Counted from the first letter of the stretch, positions 8,996 through 18,424 are shown. The stretch is DNA of 64,000 nucleotides from Marinobacter sp. SS13-12 (GCF_030227115.1 NZ_JASSUA010000004.1:186001-250000); one strand, 5' to 3'. Notes: generated by a model not told the origin, from the sequence alone. Translations and numbers: made by a program.

Positions 8996-10744
8996 ATGCG
9001 GCGGCAGCTTTATACCGACCAACTGCAAAAACTAATCGATGCCCTGTTCATGGAGGATTTCAATGGCGCCTGTAGCCACATGCATTGTACCGGCTCATTC
9101 CTTTCCATCACTCTGGACCGTACCACCCGCCTGGAACTGGCGTGTTCCAGGCGGGAAGGGCTCAGGCCCTACCGGCTTTGGGACGACGAAGTCTTCCTTT
9201 ACCGTGACCGACAGCGCAGCCGGCTGAACGCTCGGCTCCTCATGGCCCATCTGGTCGAGGCCTCGTGGTGGCCGGCCACCAATCGGGCGGAAGCGGTGCA
9301 GTGGTGGGAGGAGTGTTTCGATTTCATCGACGGCCTTCCCCACCTGCTCCGACTCGCCACCAACCGGGGCCATTCGACCCTGACTGCCAGCGAATACCTG
9401 GCGATGGCCGCAGATCGACCGTTCCATCCCTTTGCCCATGCAAAAGGGGAGCTTGCGGCCCTGGTGTCGCCAACGGAAGCCCAGGACCCTTGCCTCCCTC
9501 ACCTCCTTCGCCTCCGCTGGTGGGCCTTTAACCCGGACCACCTGATGACCCGGCAGGCAGCGCAGCCCGCGGAGTTGTTGCTGGCCAGTGCCGAACTGGC
9601 CAGCCTCAACCACCAGCTTAAAACCCTGGCGCCGGGGCACGTCGCCCTGCCGATGCTACCAAGCCAGCACGCGGCGTTGCTGTCAACTGCCGCCGGGGTG
9701 GATGCCGCAGACCTGCGGTTCTCATCGCCGACGGGACAGCCGACCTCGTCCCTGCGAACCCTGATCAGCGGAAGCGATGAGTATTTGCACCTGAAGCTTT
9801 CCACCAGCGCCCGGACCCTCGGGGCCATCCGTTCGATGCCCCCACGGTACCTTGTCAACAGTGACCAGGCCCACCAACTGCTGAAACGCATCCTGGCGCA
9901 GCACACCGAGTTGGCGCGAACCGTGGCGCTGTGCGACGAAAGCCACTGGTGGGTCGTGGGGCGGGAACAGGACATGATCAGCAATCCGGGGCTGTTCGGC
10001 TGCCAGCTGCGTTATTTGCCGCGGGCTGCTGGAGCCCAACCGGACCAACTGATCACCTTGTCCGCGCTGGGCTTCGCCCATGCACCGGTGTGGCAGCAAC
10101 TGCTCGGCGATGACATCGAGCCCTGGCAGGCGGTCAAGGAACTGACCGCCCAGTTCATCCGGACCTTCCTGACCTTGTGGTGCCAGGGCGTTATGCCGGA
10201 ATGTCATGGTCAGAACCTGCTCGCCCGCTATCAGGGCAAACGGCTTAGCGGCTTCGTGTTGCGGGACCACGACACCCTGAGAATTTGTCCAACCCGGCTC
10301 AAGCAGCAAGGGCTGCCATTGCCCGACTACCAGATCGACTGGGGCACGCCCAACTCGCTGGTGCTGGGGTCAGACGAACGGCTACTGGCGTATTTCACAA
10401 CCCTGGGGCTACAGGTCACCTTGTACCCCATTGCCCTGGCGACAGTTAATCACGGCAACCACAGTGAAACGGACTTTTGGAACTGGGTGCGGGTGTGCCT
10501 TGAAGAGTACGCCGCAACACTGGCCGATAAGCAACTGAAACAGGTCCTGTGCAAATTCTTGCTGGACGCCGAGGTATGGCCATTCAAGCAATTGCTCACG
10601 CCGCTGTTAAATCAACAGGCTGCTTCAACAGGGATGCCAAGCGCCATGGGACACATCCACAACCCGCTGCTTACCTCCCGGCCAAACGCTCTCCCAGCCG
10701 AACAGGACTTAACGCAAGCTCGGGACCATGAAACCACAACCTAA
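8996..10744 (+). CDS. sbnC: NIS siderophore synthetase, SbnC-like (IucA/IucC family)
   Basis: Synthetase of 582 residues, typical of single-module IucA/IucC enzymes (570-620). It should condense a carboxylate with an amine by ATP-dependent adenylation. In staphyloferrin B assembly SbnC performs the last condensation. The KLSTSARTLGAIRSMPP segment and the C-terminal ECHGQNLLARYQ motif (FhuF-like ferric reductase/IucA C-terminal region) are present, while the HPWQ motif found in both halves of the fused synthetase downstream reads LPSQ here, supporting a different subtype. The start at 8996, with GGAAGA nearby, lies 10 bases after sbnB; the upstream extension of the frame is inside sbnB. Its end overlaps the exporter gene by 17 bases. 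Confidence 0.88.
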   Translation: MRRQLYTDQLQKLIDALFMEDFNGACSHMHCTGSFLSITLDRTTRLELACSRREGLRPYRLWDDEVFLYRDRQRSRLNARLLMAHLVEASWWPATNRAEAVQWWEECFDFIDGLPHLLRLATNRGHSTLTASEYLAMAADRPFHPFAHAKGELAALVSPTEAQDPCLPHLLRLRWWAFNPDHLMTRQAAQPAELLLASAELASLNHQLKTLAPGHVALPMLPSQHAALLSTAAGVDAADLRFSSPTGQPTSSLRTLISGSDEYLHLKLSTSARTLGAIRSMPPRYLVNSDQAHQLLKRILAQHTELARTVALCDESHWWVVGREQDMISNPGLFGCQLRYLPRAAGAQPDQLITLSALGFAHAPVWQQLLGDDIEPWQAVKELTAQFIRTFLTLWCQGVMPECHGQNLLARYQGKRLSGFVLRDHDTLRICPTRLKQQGLPLPDYQIDWGTPNSLVLGSDERLLAYFTTLGLQVTLYPIALATVNHGNHSETDFWNWVRVCLEEYAATLADKQLKQVLCKFLLDAEVWPFKQLLTPLLNQQAASTGMPSAMGHIHNPLLTSRPNALPAEQDLTQARDHETTT

Positions 10745-11927
10745 CGTTTTCACACTGCTGTTTTGCTGCCAGTTCCTGGCCACCTTCGGCTTGATGGTGC
10801 TGGTGCCGGTCATGCCCCTGTACCTGGAGAAGCTGACCACCAGCACCAACGCATCGGCGGCCTGGGCGAGCGTCGCCCTGGCGGCTCCCGCCATAGGCGG
10901 GCTGCTGACAGCGCCAGTGGTCGGACGCCTAGCGGACCGCTGGGGTTACCGGACGGTGCTGTTTCTCGCCCTGGCCGGCTTTTGCCTTTCGCTGGTGCTG
11001 ATGTCGACAGCCGGTAACCTGGTGCTCTTCCTGTTTGCCCGGGTGTTACTGGGGCTGTGTGGTATCTCAGTGGCCATCATGGCTTACACCAGCCATACCA
11101 CGGGTTTGCCAGGGGCCGGGCTGTCCAGGGGCGTGGCCCTGGGAAAACTGCAGAGTGCCCAGGCGGCTGCCTGTCTCAGTGGCCCCCTGCTTGGCGGGCT
11201 CTTCATGGACCTGTGGGGGATGGAGCTGCTGCTAAACCTGACAGCAGCCGTGACCTGCGTTGCCCTGGTCGTGGCGGCGACGCTGCTCCGTGAAGTGCCC
11301 GGGACAACTGGCAGCGACCACGGCACGCCATTGCCCAAGCGGTGGTACTGGCAACGGCGCCACCTCTCCTGGCTCGCCGCTGGCACCCTGGCACAGGGCG
11401 GGGCCTTTGCCCTGGTCACCTGTTTTGCGCTTTATATTCGTGAGCTCGGCCCCCAGGCGTTCCCCACCGCAACCACAACCGGCGTGCTGCACGCCCTGGC
11501 CTGGGCCTCCACCTTCCTTGCCGGCAGCTACTGGGGCAGGCGCAATGACCAGGGCCAGGCCAGCGACAGCTTCATCCTTGCGTCGGCCGGGTGCGGCGCC
11601 GCCATCCTGGCACTGATCTGGGTGGACAGCCTTTGGCTGGTTGCGCTGCTGCGCCTTGCACAGGGGTTCTTCTTCGCCGCTCTGATCCAGTCGGTCATGT
11701 ACAGCGTGAGCGACCAAGTGGCACCGGGCCAGCAAGGGCAGGCCATAGGGACCGCAAAGAGTGCCCTGGTCACCGGCCAGTTGATCGGTCCACTGGTGGC
11801 CGCCGCTACCTATTCACTGTTCCAGGCCGCAGGCGCCATGACAGTTACCGCCGGATTCTTCCTGGCTGCCAGCCTCCTGATGACGACCTTCAGATATTCA
11901 ACCTACCCAGAGGTAACCCACTCATGA
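10728..11927 (+). CDS. sbnD: MFS transporter, SbnD-like siderophore exporter
   Basis: Major facilitator of 399 residues with about twelve membrane segments and the family loop GRLADRWGYRT between segments 2 and 3. By position (fourth in the order, between the C-type and E-type synthetases) it corresponds to SbnD, believed to export staphyloferrin B across the cytoplasmic membrane. It overlaps the preceding synthetase by 17 bases and the following one by four (ATGA at 11924-11927), indicating translational coupling. Confidence 0.87.
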   Translation: MKPQPNVFTLLFCCQFLATFGLMVLVPVMPLYLEKLTTSTNASAAWASVALAAPAIGGLLTAPVVGRLADRWGYRTVLFLALAGFCLSLVLMSTAGNLVLFLFARVLLGLCGISVAIMAYTSHTTGLPGAGLSRGVALGKLQSAQAAACLSGPLLGGLFMDLWGMELLLNLTAAVTCVALVVAATLLREVPGTTGSDHGTPLPKRWYWQRRHLSWLAAGTLAQGGAFALVTCFALYIRELGPQAFPTATTTGVLHALAWASTFLAGSYWGRRNDQGQASDSFILASAGCGAAILALIWVDSLWLVALLRLAQGFFFAALIQSVMYSVSDQVAPGQQGQAIGTAKSALVTGQLIGPLVAAATYSLFQAAGAMTVTAGFFLAASLLMTTFRYSTYPEVTHS

Positions 11928-14900
11928 CGTCGGCCCATGCCCACCATTGGCATTACAAACTCTTCGAACAGTATCTCAATACCTTTTTCAGGGAGACTGG
12001 CGTGGATGTTCGCGAGAACCTGCTTTCCCGCCCGGAAGACCTGACCTGGGAAGGGCAACAGGCCACCGACAGTGACCTCTATTTCCGTTACCGGTTTACG
12101 GCCCCGGACACCGTCCTGTACGGCAGCCTCAAGCACCTTTCCCTGACCGGCTACCACCGATACGGTCACAGGTTCTGGCTGCAACAAGGCTCCGCGAGTG
12201 CTGCCAGCGAACTGACGGACATCCGCCCGCTGCTGCGACTGATCTGTGAGCAACTGGCCCACGATGCCGGTGGCGAAACTGAACGGGTGGCGGCCGCGGC
12301 GACACTATACGAGAGCATGTGCAACAGTGTTGATAAGTCACGCTTCTTTCTCGACGCGCGACGCCTCCAGGCCGACGGACCGTCCGTCGTGGATGATTTT
12401 ACCGCGGCGGAGCAGGGCATGGTGCTCGGGCACCCGTTTCACGTCACCTCGAAAGCCAGTACCGGCCTTTCGGAACAGGATATGAGGCATTACAGCCCTG
12501 AACTGGGTGCCTCCTTCAAGCTCCATTACTTCGCGGTGGCACCGGCACTGGTTCAAACCCTGTCGGCTGGGGCCGAGGTCGCCCAACTGATTGACCCGGC
12601 CACCCAACGGGAAGCCCGGCAACAGCTGGAGGAACTGGCCGGTCAATACCAACTGGTACCCTGTCACCCCTGGCAGGCCAGCTTCTTGCTGGACCAGGCC
12701 GAGGTTCGCCGCAAACTCGAGGAGGGCGACATTATGTCCCTCGGCCCCTTGGGTCAGGTGGCCTGGCCGACGTCCTCGGTCCGCACCGTATGGTTGCCGC
12801 AGAGCGGACTGTTCCTGAAACTGTCGCTGGATGTCCGGATCACCAATTTCATTCGCAACAACCCCCTTGATCAGGCCAAGCGCGCCATTGACGCCAGCCG
12901 CCTGATCAACCTGATGACCCCGGACGAACGCAGCGAATCCCTCTGCCTGTTGCCGGAACTGGCGGCTCAGACCCTGAAGCTGCCGGGGCTCGAAGCCTCT
13001 TTTGGCATCATTTACCGGGCTGGACTGGCCCCCGAGACCCTGGCGCAAACCCGAGTCCTGGGCAGCCTGGTGGAAGAATGCCCGGTGACCGGAGCGCTGC
13101 CACTGCGCCATTACCTCCAGCAAGCCGCCCAGGTTGCGGGCACCCCGATAACGCGCGGGTTTGTCTGTGACTGGTGGCAGCAGTACCTCAAGGTGTCGCT
13201 GCTTCCCGTACTGGAGTTGTTCGCAAGAATCGGGATCAGCCTCGAGGCCCACCTGCAGAACTGCCTGATGCGATTCGACCAGGGCATTCCGGTGCAACTG
13301 GTCGTTCGTGACATGGAAGGTGTCAGTGTGGCGGCGGATTCCCTGCTGGCCGATCGCAGTACCGAGGTACTGCCGGATAGCCCGGTCTGGTATTCCGCGG
13401 ACGACGCCTGGTTCCGCTTCAAGTACTACGTGGTCGTCAATCACATTGCCCACGTCACCGGGGCCCTCGCCCGGATGTGCCCGGTGACCGAGACCGCGTT
13501 GTGGCAGGTGGCGGGGCAGGTTCTGTCCGACGCCGGGCTCTCGGAGCGGGCGCGGCATTACGCCCGCCAGTTGCTCGAAACCAGCCATCTGCCGGCGAAG
13601 GCCAACATGCTGAGCACCTTCGCCAAAAGCGGCGAACAACCGTCCTGGGTGGACATTCCGAACCCACTTTGTGACCACCGGCCCACCGGCCTTACCCCGC
13701 TGTCTGATACCGGCTTCGAGGCTGCCTACCAGCACGCCGAACAACGGGTCATCACCCAGTTGTTGGAGGCCTTGCTGTTTGAAGGGGTGCTGCCGCACCA
13801 GCAGGCACCCAATGGCCTCGGGATACCGATCACAGCAACCTTGAGCTACCAGTGCCAGGCGACGACCAGCTTCAGTTTTGGCCGTATCCGCATCCGGCCA
13901 GGGTCGCTGCAACGGATCGAGGCCGGAAAAACCAATATCCCTTCCCTCGGGCAGGTCATGCAGGATCTCTCGCAAGTCATGGAAGCGGACCCCGTGCGCT
14001 GGCAGCAGTTCCACGACGAGCTCGCACACACCCTGGTCAAGCACGCCCAGGCGCTGCAGAGTCCGCCGGCCCGCCCCATCCGTGAGGTGTCGTATTTTGA
14101 GCAGGAAGCCCGGGTAAGCAATGGCCACCTGTACCACCCCAGCTTCAAGTCCCGGATTGGCTTTGACCTGACCGAAAACCAGCGCTACGGACCCGAACTG
14201 TCCAACGGACACACCCTGGTCTGGATTGCGGTGGACCAGGCCCTGACCCGAGTGGGGGTCAGTGGGACGGCCAGCCTGGAGGCCATCCATCGCGAGCAGT
14301 TCACAGTTGGGGAATACCAGGCCATTGAGCAGCAAATTCGCACCGCCGGTGGCCAGCCGGACCGAATGGCCCTGATGCCGGTACATCCATGGCAGTGGCA
14401 AAAGGTTATCCGCGTCTACTATCAGGCTCAGTTGGCCAGCAACCAGATCATCGAACTGGAAGTGAAGGGGCCGGATTACCTGCCACAGCAATCGATCCGT
14501 ACCCTGTCCAACATGAGCGACCTGGAGGCACCCTCGGTCAAGCTCGCCATGAGCCTGGTCAATACATCGACCTCCCGGGTACTGGCGCCCCATACCGTCC
14601 AGAACGCCGCCCCCATCAGTGACTGGCTGTGGCAACTGGTCCAGGACGATGAGCTGCTGCCGGAGGAACACAAACCCATTATCCTGCGGGAAATCGCCGG
14701 CGTAAGCGTGACCCCACCGCAACAGGTCCAGGCGCAATACGGCGCCCTGGCCTGCATCTGGCGCGAGAGTGTGTACCGCTACCTGTCCCCGGGGCAGTCG
14801 GCCACACCCATCACCGCCCTGATGCAACTGGACGTTGACCAGCGCCCGGTCATCGACCCGTGGATCGGCAAGCACGGTGTTGACGATTGGGTGACGGCAT

Positions 14901-15442
14901 TGATCGAGCGCGTCTACCTGCCAGTCATGCACATGCTGTGGCACAACGGCACCGCCCTGGAATCCCATGCCCAGAATATGTTGCTGGTCCATGAAGACGG
15001 ATTGCCCGTCAAGGTGGCGCTTAAGGATTTCCACGATGGCGTGCGTTACAGCCGAGCGCTGCTGGCCAATATCGAGGCCTTGCCCGACCTCACCGACGCT
15101 CCCCAGGCCCACGCCCGGGTCAATCCGAACTCGTTCCTTGAAACCGACAACGCCGATGAGCTGCGCGACTTTACCCAGGACGCCCTGTGTTTCGTCAACC
15201 TGGCGGAGCTGGCGTGGTTCCTGAGTGAGCACTACGGTCTTTCGGAGCGAAACTTCTGGGCCCTGGCCCGGCGGATCATCCAGCGGTATCAGGCCGACCG
15301 TCCGAGCCTAGCTGAGCGTTTCAAGCTGTTCGACTTCTTTGCCGCCGGCATCGATGTCGAGCAGTTGGCCTGTCGCCGCTTCCTGCCGGAAATCAGGCTA
15401 AGGACAATGACGGTCGCCAACCCATTGAAGGAGGACAGCTGA
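11924..15442 (+). CDS. sbnEF: Fused two-module NIS siderophore synthetase (SbnE-SbnF type)
   Basis: A single reading frame of 1172 residues holds two complete IucA/IucC-type synthetases. Module one spans about 1-590, with VPCHPWQ near 247, KLSLDVRITNFIRNN near 300 and LEAHLQN near 445. Module two spans about 600-1172, with MPVHPWQ near 820, a serine-rich NTSTSRVLAPH segment near 885 and ESHAQNMLLVHEDG near 1015. In S. aureus these are separate proteins, SbnE (citrate with diaminopropionate) and SbnF (next condensation). The start at 11924 overlaps the exporter gene by four bases; the longer frame upstream lies inside the exporter gene. No internal stop or frameshift is visible. The domain order supports fusion of adjacent sbnE and sbnF. 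Confidence 0.88.
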   Translation: MTSAHAHHWHYKLFEQYLNTFFRETGVDVRENLLSRPEDLTWEGQQATDSDLYFRYRFTAPDTVLYGSLKHLSLTGYHRYGHRFWLQQGSASAASELTDIRPLLRLICEQLAHDAGGETERVAAAATLYESMCNSVDKSRFFLDARRLQADGPSVVDDFTAAEQGMVLGHPFHVTSKASTGLSEQDMRHYSPELGASFKLHYFAVAPALVQTLSAGAEVAQLIDPATQREARQQLEELAGQYQLVPCHPWQASFLLDQAEVRRKLEEGDIMSLGPLGQVAWPTSSVRTVWLPQSGLFLKLSLDVRITNFIRNNPLDQAKRAIDASRLINLMTPDERSESLCLLPELAAQTLKLPGLEASFGIIYRAGLAPETLAQTRVLGSLVEECPVTGALPLRHYLQQAAQVAGTPITRGFVCDWWQQYLKVSLLPVLELFARIGISLEAHLQNCLMRFDQGIPVQLVVRDMEGVSVAADSLLADRSTEVLPDSPVWYSADDAWFRFKYYVVVNHIAHVTGALARMCPVTETALWQVAGQVLSDAGLSERARHYARQLLETSHLPAKANMLSTFAKSGEQPSWVDIPNPLCDHRPTGLTPLSDTGFEAAYQHAEQRVITQLLEALLFEGVLPHQQAPNGLGIPITATLSYQCQATTSFSFGRIRIRPGSLQRIEAGKTNIPSLGQVMQDLSQVMEADPVRWQQFHDELAHTLVKHAQALQSPPARPIREVSYFEQEARVSNGHLYHPSFKSRIGFDLTENQRYGPELSNGHTLVWIAVDQALTRVGVSGTASLEAIHREQFTVGEYQAIEQQIRTAGGQPDRMALMPVHPWQWQKVIRVYYQAQLASNQIIELEVKGPDYLPQQSIRTLSNMSDLEAPSVKLAMSLVNTSTSRVLAPHTVQNAAPISDWLWQLVQDDELLPEEHKPIILREIAGVSVTPPQQVQAQYGALACIWRESVYRYLSPGQSATPITALMQLDVDQRPVIDPWIGKHGVDDWVTALIERVYLPVMHMLWHNGTALESHAQNMLLVHEDGLPVKVALKDFHDGVRYSRALLANIEALPDLTDAPQAHARVNPNSFLETDNADELRDFTQDALCFVNLAELAWFLSEHYGLSERNFWALARRIIQRYQADRPSLAERFKLFDFFAAGIDVEQLACRRFLPEIRLRTMTVANPLKEDS

Positions 15443-15443
15443 C

Positions 15444-16205
15444 GTGACAACGCCATCACTCAAGTCACGAATTCTCACCCGGGACGAGTGCTTCGGACTG
15501 TTTTGCTCCATCCCCTCAGCGGTGGCCCTGGAGCAGGTGGCCGCCGCCGGCTATGACTTTATCATTATCGACCTGGAGCATACCCTGATCAGCCCCGAGC
15601 AGGTCGAAACCATGATCCTGGCGGCGCGCTCCGCACAGCTGGCGGTGTTGGTACGGGTGCCTCCACAAACGCCGCACCTGGTGGTACAGCTACTGGATGC
15701 CGGTGTCGCAGGCATCGTGTTTGCGCGCATTGACGATGCGGAACAGGCCCGGCAGGCGGTGGAACTCTGCCACTACGCGCCCCTTGGCCAGCGAGGGCTA
15801 AATGCCACGCGAGCCAGCCGCTACGGCATGGACAGCCTGACCGAGGCCACCCGGCGTGCCGCCACCGAGACCCTTGTCGTGGTCATGGTCGAAAGCAGGC
15901 AAGGGCTCGACAACATCGAATCTATCGCTGCAACTGAGGGGGTCGACGTTGTGCTCGAGGGCGCCGCCGACCTGTCCCAGTCCCTGGACCTGACCTGGCA
16001 GAGCAGTCATCCACAGGTCCAGGCGGCTGTCGAACAGGTGTGTGTGGCTACCCAGTCCGCCGGCAAGGCCTTTTGTGCCATACCGCGGGAACTGGACGAT
16101 ATGAAGCGCTGGCGCGAGAAGCGCGTGTCGCTTTTTGTGATCGGTGACGACCGGGGCGTGATGCGCCGGGCCCACCTGGCCCACCTGGCAGCCCATAAGG
16201 AGTAA
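15444..16205 (+). CDS. sbnG: SbnG-like citrate synthase (HpcH/HpaI aldolase fold)
   Basis: Protein of 253 residues of the HpcH/HpaI aldolase family. SbnG makes citrate from oxaloacetate and acetyl-CoA for staphyloferrin B, independently of the TCA-cycle enzyme. The barrel signature IIDLEHTLISPEQVE (about residue 33), the LVRVPP strand, the GLNATRASRYG segment and VMVESRQG are visible. It starts with GTG one base after the synthetase stop, with GGAGGA upstream. An alternative reading as a catabolic 2-keto-3-deoxy acid aldolase is disfavoured by operon position. Confidence 0.88.
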   Translation: MTTPSLKSRILTRDECFGLFCSIPSAVALEQVAAAGYDFIIIDLEHTLISPEQVETMILAARSAQLAVLVRVPPQTPHLVVQLLDAGVAGIVFARIDDAEQARQAVELCHYAPLGQRGLNATRASRYGMDSLTEATRRAATETLVVVMVESRQGLDNIESIAATEGVDVVLEGAADLSQSLDLTWQSSHPQVQAAVEQVCVATQSAGKAFCAIPRELDDMKRWREKRVSLFVIGDDRGVMRRAHLAHLAAHKE

Positions 16206-16207
16206 CA

Positions 16208-17434
16208 ATGACGGTTCCTTTTTCTTTGACGCCACTGCTGCAGTACATCGAGCAACAGCACGAGCCGATCTGCGCCTACTATTACGACCTGGATTACCTG
16301 GCGCAGCGAGCCCGATGGATCAGCGAAAACCTGCCGCAACGGGTCCATTTCTACTACGCCATCAAGGCCAATTCCGACGCCCCGGTGCTGACAACCCTGG
16401 CGCCCGATGTACATGGCTTTGAAGTGGCCTCGCTGGGCGAGATCCACAGGGTTCGCCAGGCGAGTCCCGGCACCCCCATCGCCTTCGGCGGGCCTGGAAA
16501 AACCCAGGTGGAACTGCAGGGCGCCATTGAGGCTGACGTGGAGCTCTACCATATTGAGAGCGAGCTGCAACTGGTACGCCTGAACGCCCTCGCAGCCAAG
16601 TCGGGCAAGGTGGTGAAGGTGCTGCTCCGGGTCAATCCACGGTTTGACCTGCCGGATGCCACCTTGAAGATGGCCGGCAAACCCACGCAGTTCGGCATCG
16701 ACCAGGACCGGATTTGCGATGTCCTTGACTCGTTGCCGGGCTATTCCCACCTCCGGTGCGTTGGTTTCCACTTCCATGCCCTCTCCAACAACCTTGATGC
16801 CAGGAGCCATCTGCTGCTGGTTCAAAGCTACGTTGAAGTGGCACGATCATGGCAGCGGGCTTACGGTCTGGACATCAAGGTGCTGAACATCGGTGGTGGC
16901 ATAGGCATCAACTATACGCCGGGCGGAGCCCAGTTTGACTGGCCCTACTATTGCCAGGAACTGGAGCGGTACCTGGATAGCCGGGATTTCGACTTTTCGT
17001 TAGCCATGGAGTGCGGGCGGTTCGTCACCGCAACAATGGGCTGCTACGTTACCGAAGTCACCGACATCAAAGTCAACCATGGCGAGAACTTCGCCATCCT
17101 TCGTGGCGGCACTCACCATTTCCGCTTGCCCTCCTCCTGGCAGCACAACCATCCGTTCCAGGTGATACCGGTTGAGCAATGGTCCTGGCCCTGCCCGCGG
17201 CCCGGCGTTTCCCAGCAAAAGATTACCCTGTGTGGAGAACTCTGTACCCCGAAGGACGTGCTGGCAAAGCAGGTCAAGGTGGACCAGTTGCGGGTCGGCG
17301 ACCTGGTGCTGTTTGACATGGCCGGAGCCTACGGCTGGCATATTTCCCACCACGACTTCCTGAGCCATCCACATCCCCATCGGATTTATTATCACGACAA
17401 CCAATTACGCCTCACTGACGAAGTGGGACCCTAA
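16208..17434 (+). CDS. sbnH: SbnH-like PLP-dependent decarboxylase
   Basis: Fold-type III PLP decarboxylase of 408 residues, related to diaminopimelate and ornithine decarboxylases. SbnH decarboxylates the citryl-diaminopropionate intermediate to give the ethylenediamine unit of staphyloferrin B. The PLP lysine lies in FYYAIKANSD (about residue 55), with the phosphate-binding glycine loop NIGGGIG near 225 and the catalytic cysteine region CGELCTPKD near 340. The gene starts two bases after sbnG with AAGGAG upstream and is the last of the collinear sbnA-H set. No sbnI follows; the next 600 bases are non-coding. Confidence 0.9.
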   Translation: MTVPFSLTPLLQYIEQQHEPICAYYYDLDYLAQRARWISENLPQRVHFYYAIKANSDAPVLTTLAPDVHGFEVASLGEIHRVRQASPGTPIAFGGPGKTQVELQGAIEADVELYHIESELQLVRLNALAAKSGKVVKVLLRVNPRFDLPDATLKMAGKPTQFGIDQDRICDVLDSLPGYSHLRCVGFHFHALSNNLDARSHLLLVQSYVEVARSWQRAYGLDIKVLNIGGGIGINYTPGGAQFDWPYYCQELERYLDSRDFDFSLAMECGRFVTATMGCYVTEVTDIKVNHGENFAILRGGTHHFRLPSSWQHNHPFQVIPVEQWSWPCPRPGVSQQKITLCGELCTPKDVLAKQVKVDQLRVGDLVLFDMAGAYGWHISHHDFLSHPHPHRIYYHDNQLRLTDEVGP

Positions 17435-18034
17435 TGACAAGTCCTTTGTGGACCCAGAGTTGATCGCCACGATCTTGATCCGGAGCTGCTAATAGCGTTG
17501 TTTCGAATGCGGCATCCTTGGGGCTTGGAGCCAAACGGATTTGACCTCCCATTTGCGTAACTATCGTTTAGCAAATAGACAAGCCAATACCGAGACCCGA
17601 GCTCTCCACACCTGGGCTGAATGGATCAAAAAGCGTTCGTCACCTATCATCCGTTCACATAATTCCGAAAACACTAAATGTAAAAACAGTCAAAACATCA
17701 ATCATTTAATTAGTGAACATAGCAGCTTAAATGGGTGGTCCGAGACGTTACGCGAATAGACACGAGAGGACGGCGATACTCCGACCTCAAAAAATTCCGT
17801 TTTTCTCGACTTCAGGTGGGCTGCTAAGGGTCGGCAAAGACATGGCCGCCGTCGGTATTATGATTGCCGCGAATGTTCGCTTCTGTTTAATAGCAAACAA
17901 TTCATGAGACCCTGAGCTAAAGAAACCATCACTAAATTGTTCGAACTGGGAGGTGCGTGGCAATACGTGGAGCTCGAATCACTTCTGGAAAACGAGAGCA
18001 AAAAGCCACGAAGCCCCTGCCCAGTGGTAAGGAG
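17435..18034. other. Non-coding junction between siderophore operon and accessory region
   Basis: About 600 bases of lower GC without a supported gene. Around 17815-17910 the plus strand can be read as an arginine-rich piece with a CREC-like half zinc ribbon (reading GRRRYYDCRECS) before a stop, possibly a scrap of a transposase N-terminus. No clear terminator for the siderophore operon and no tRNA was seen. Confidence 0.45.
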
Positions 18035-18271
18035 TCAACTCTCACCCTCAGGATCCTCAACAAACTGCGCCACTTTTTGCAGCTCTACATCGAAGTACAT
18101 GCAAAGCTTGTCCAAAATTTCGGTCGTTGTGTTGTAGCCGCGTTGGTTCGCTATCTTGGATAGTGTCGTTCTGTGGATACCCGTCTCCCTAGAAACTTCA
18201 TCCAGCGTAACCCTTCGATTTTCTTGAAATCCTTTCTCGGCAATCAGTTCTTTTAGCCGAAATCTGATCAT
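18035..18271 (-). CDS. XRE-family transcriptional regulator
   Basis: DNA-binding protein of 78 residues of the Cro/C1 helix-turn-helix class: TLDEVSRETGIHRTTLSKIANQ (about residues 22-43) is the helix-turn-helix, followed by a short helical tail (TTTEILDKLCMYFDVE). I choose the ATG at 18271, preceded by GAGGGGG, because the 17 upstream codons lack family character. It is divergent from the excisionase-integrase pair, with an inverted repeat in the shared promoter, and is probably its repressor. Confidence 0.8.
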   Translation of the reverse strand: MIRFRLKELIAEKGFQENRRVTLDEVSRETGIHRTTLSKIANQRGYNTTTEILDKLCMYFDVELQKVAQFVEDPEGES

Positions 18272-18342
18272 CGCGCTTGCCCCCTCTTTGCAAGGTCTCA
18301 GCTTACCAAAGGCGACGCACAATCACATCTAATGTTGCCCAA

Positions 18343-18406
18343 GCGCTACAAAAGATGCTTGACAGCGATGTTTTCCGTATTAATATGTAGCTTGTGCGCT
18401 ACAAAA
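18343..18406 (+). promoter_or_regulatory. Promoter and operator of the integrase module
   Basis: TTGACA (18359-18364) and TAATAT (18381-18386) are spaced 16 bases apart. Directly at the -10 lies the inverted repeat TGTAGC-ttgtgc-GCTACA (18386-18403). The 11-base word GCGCTACAAAA occurs at 18343-18353 and again at 18396-18406, flanking the -35. This is the layout expected for a phage-type repressor switch used by the divergent XRE protein. Confidence 0.65.
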
Positions 18407-18424
18407 AGAGGTTAAAAGCTAATT

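Noticed and set aside
12338..15232. Very long antisense open frame (964 codons) opposite the fused synthetase
   Set aside because: Composition is that of a high-GC shadow frame (Gln, Gly, His, Arg and Val rich, no domains), and the plus strand carries clear NIS synthetase motifs throughout.
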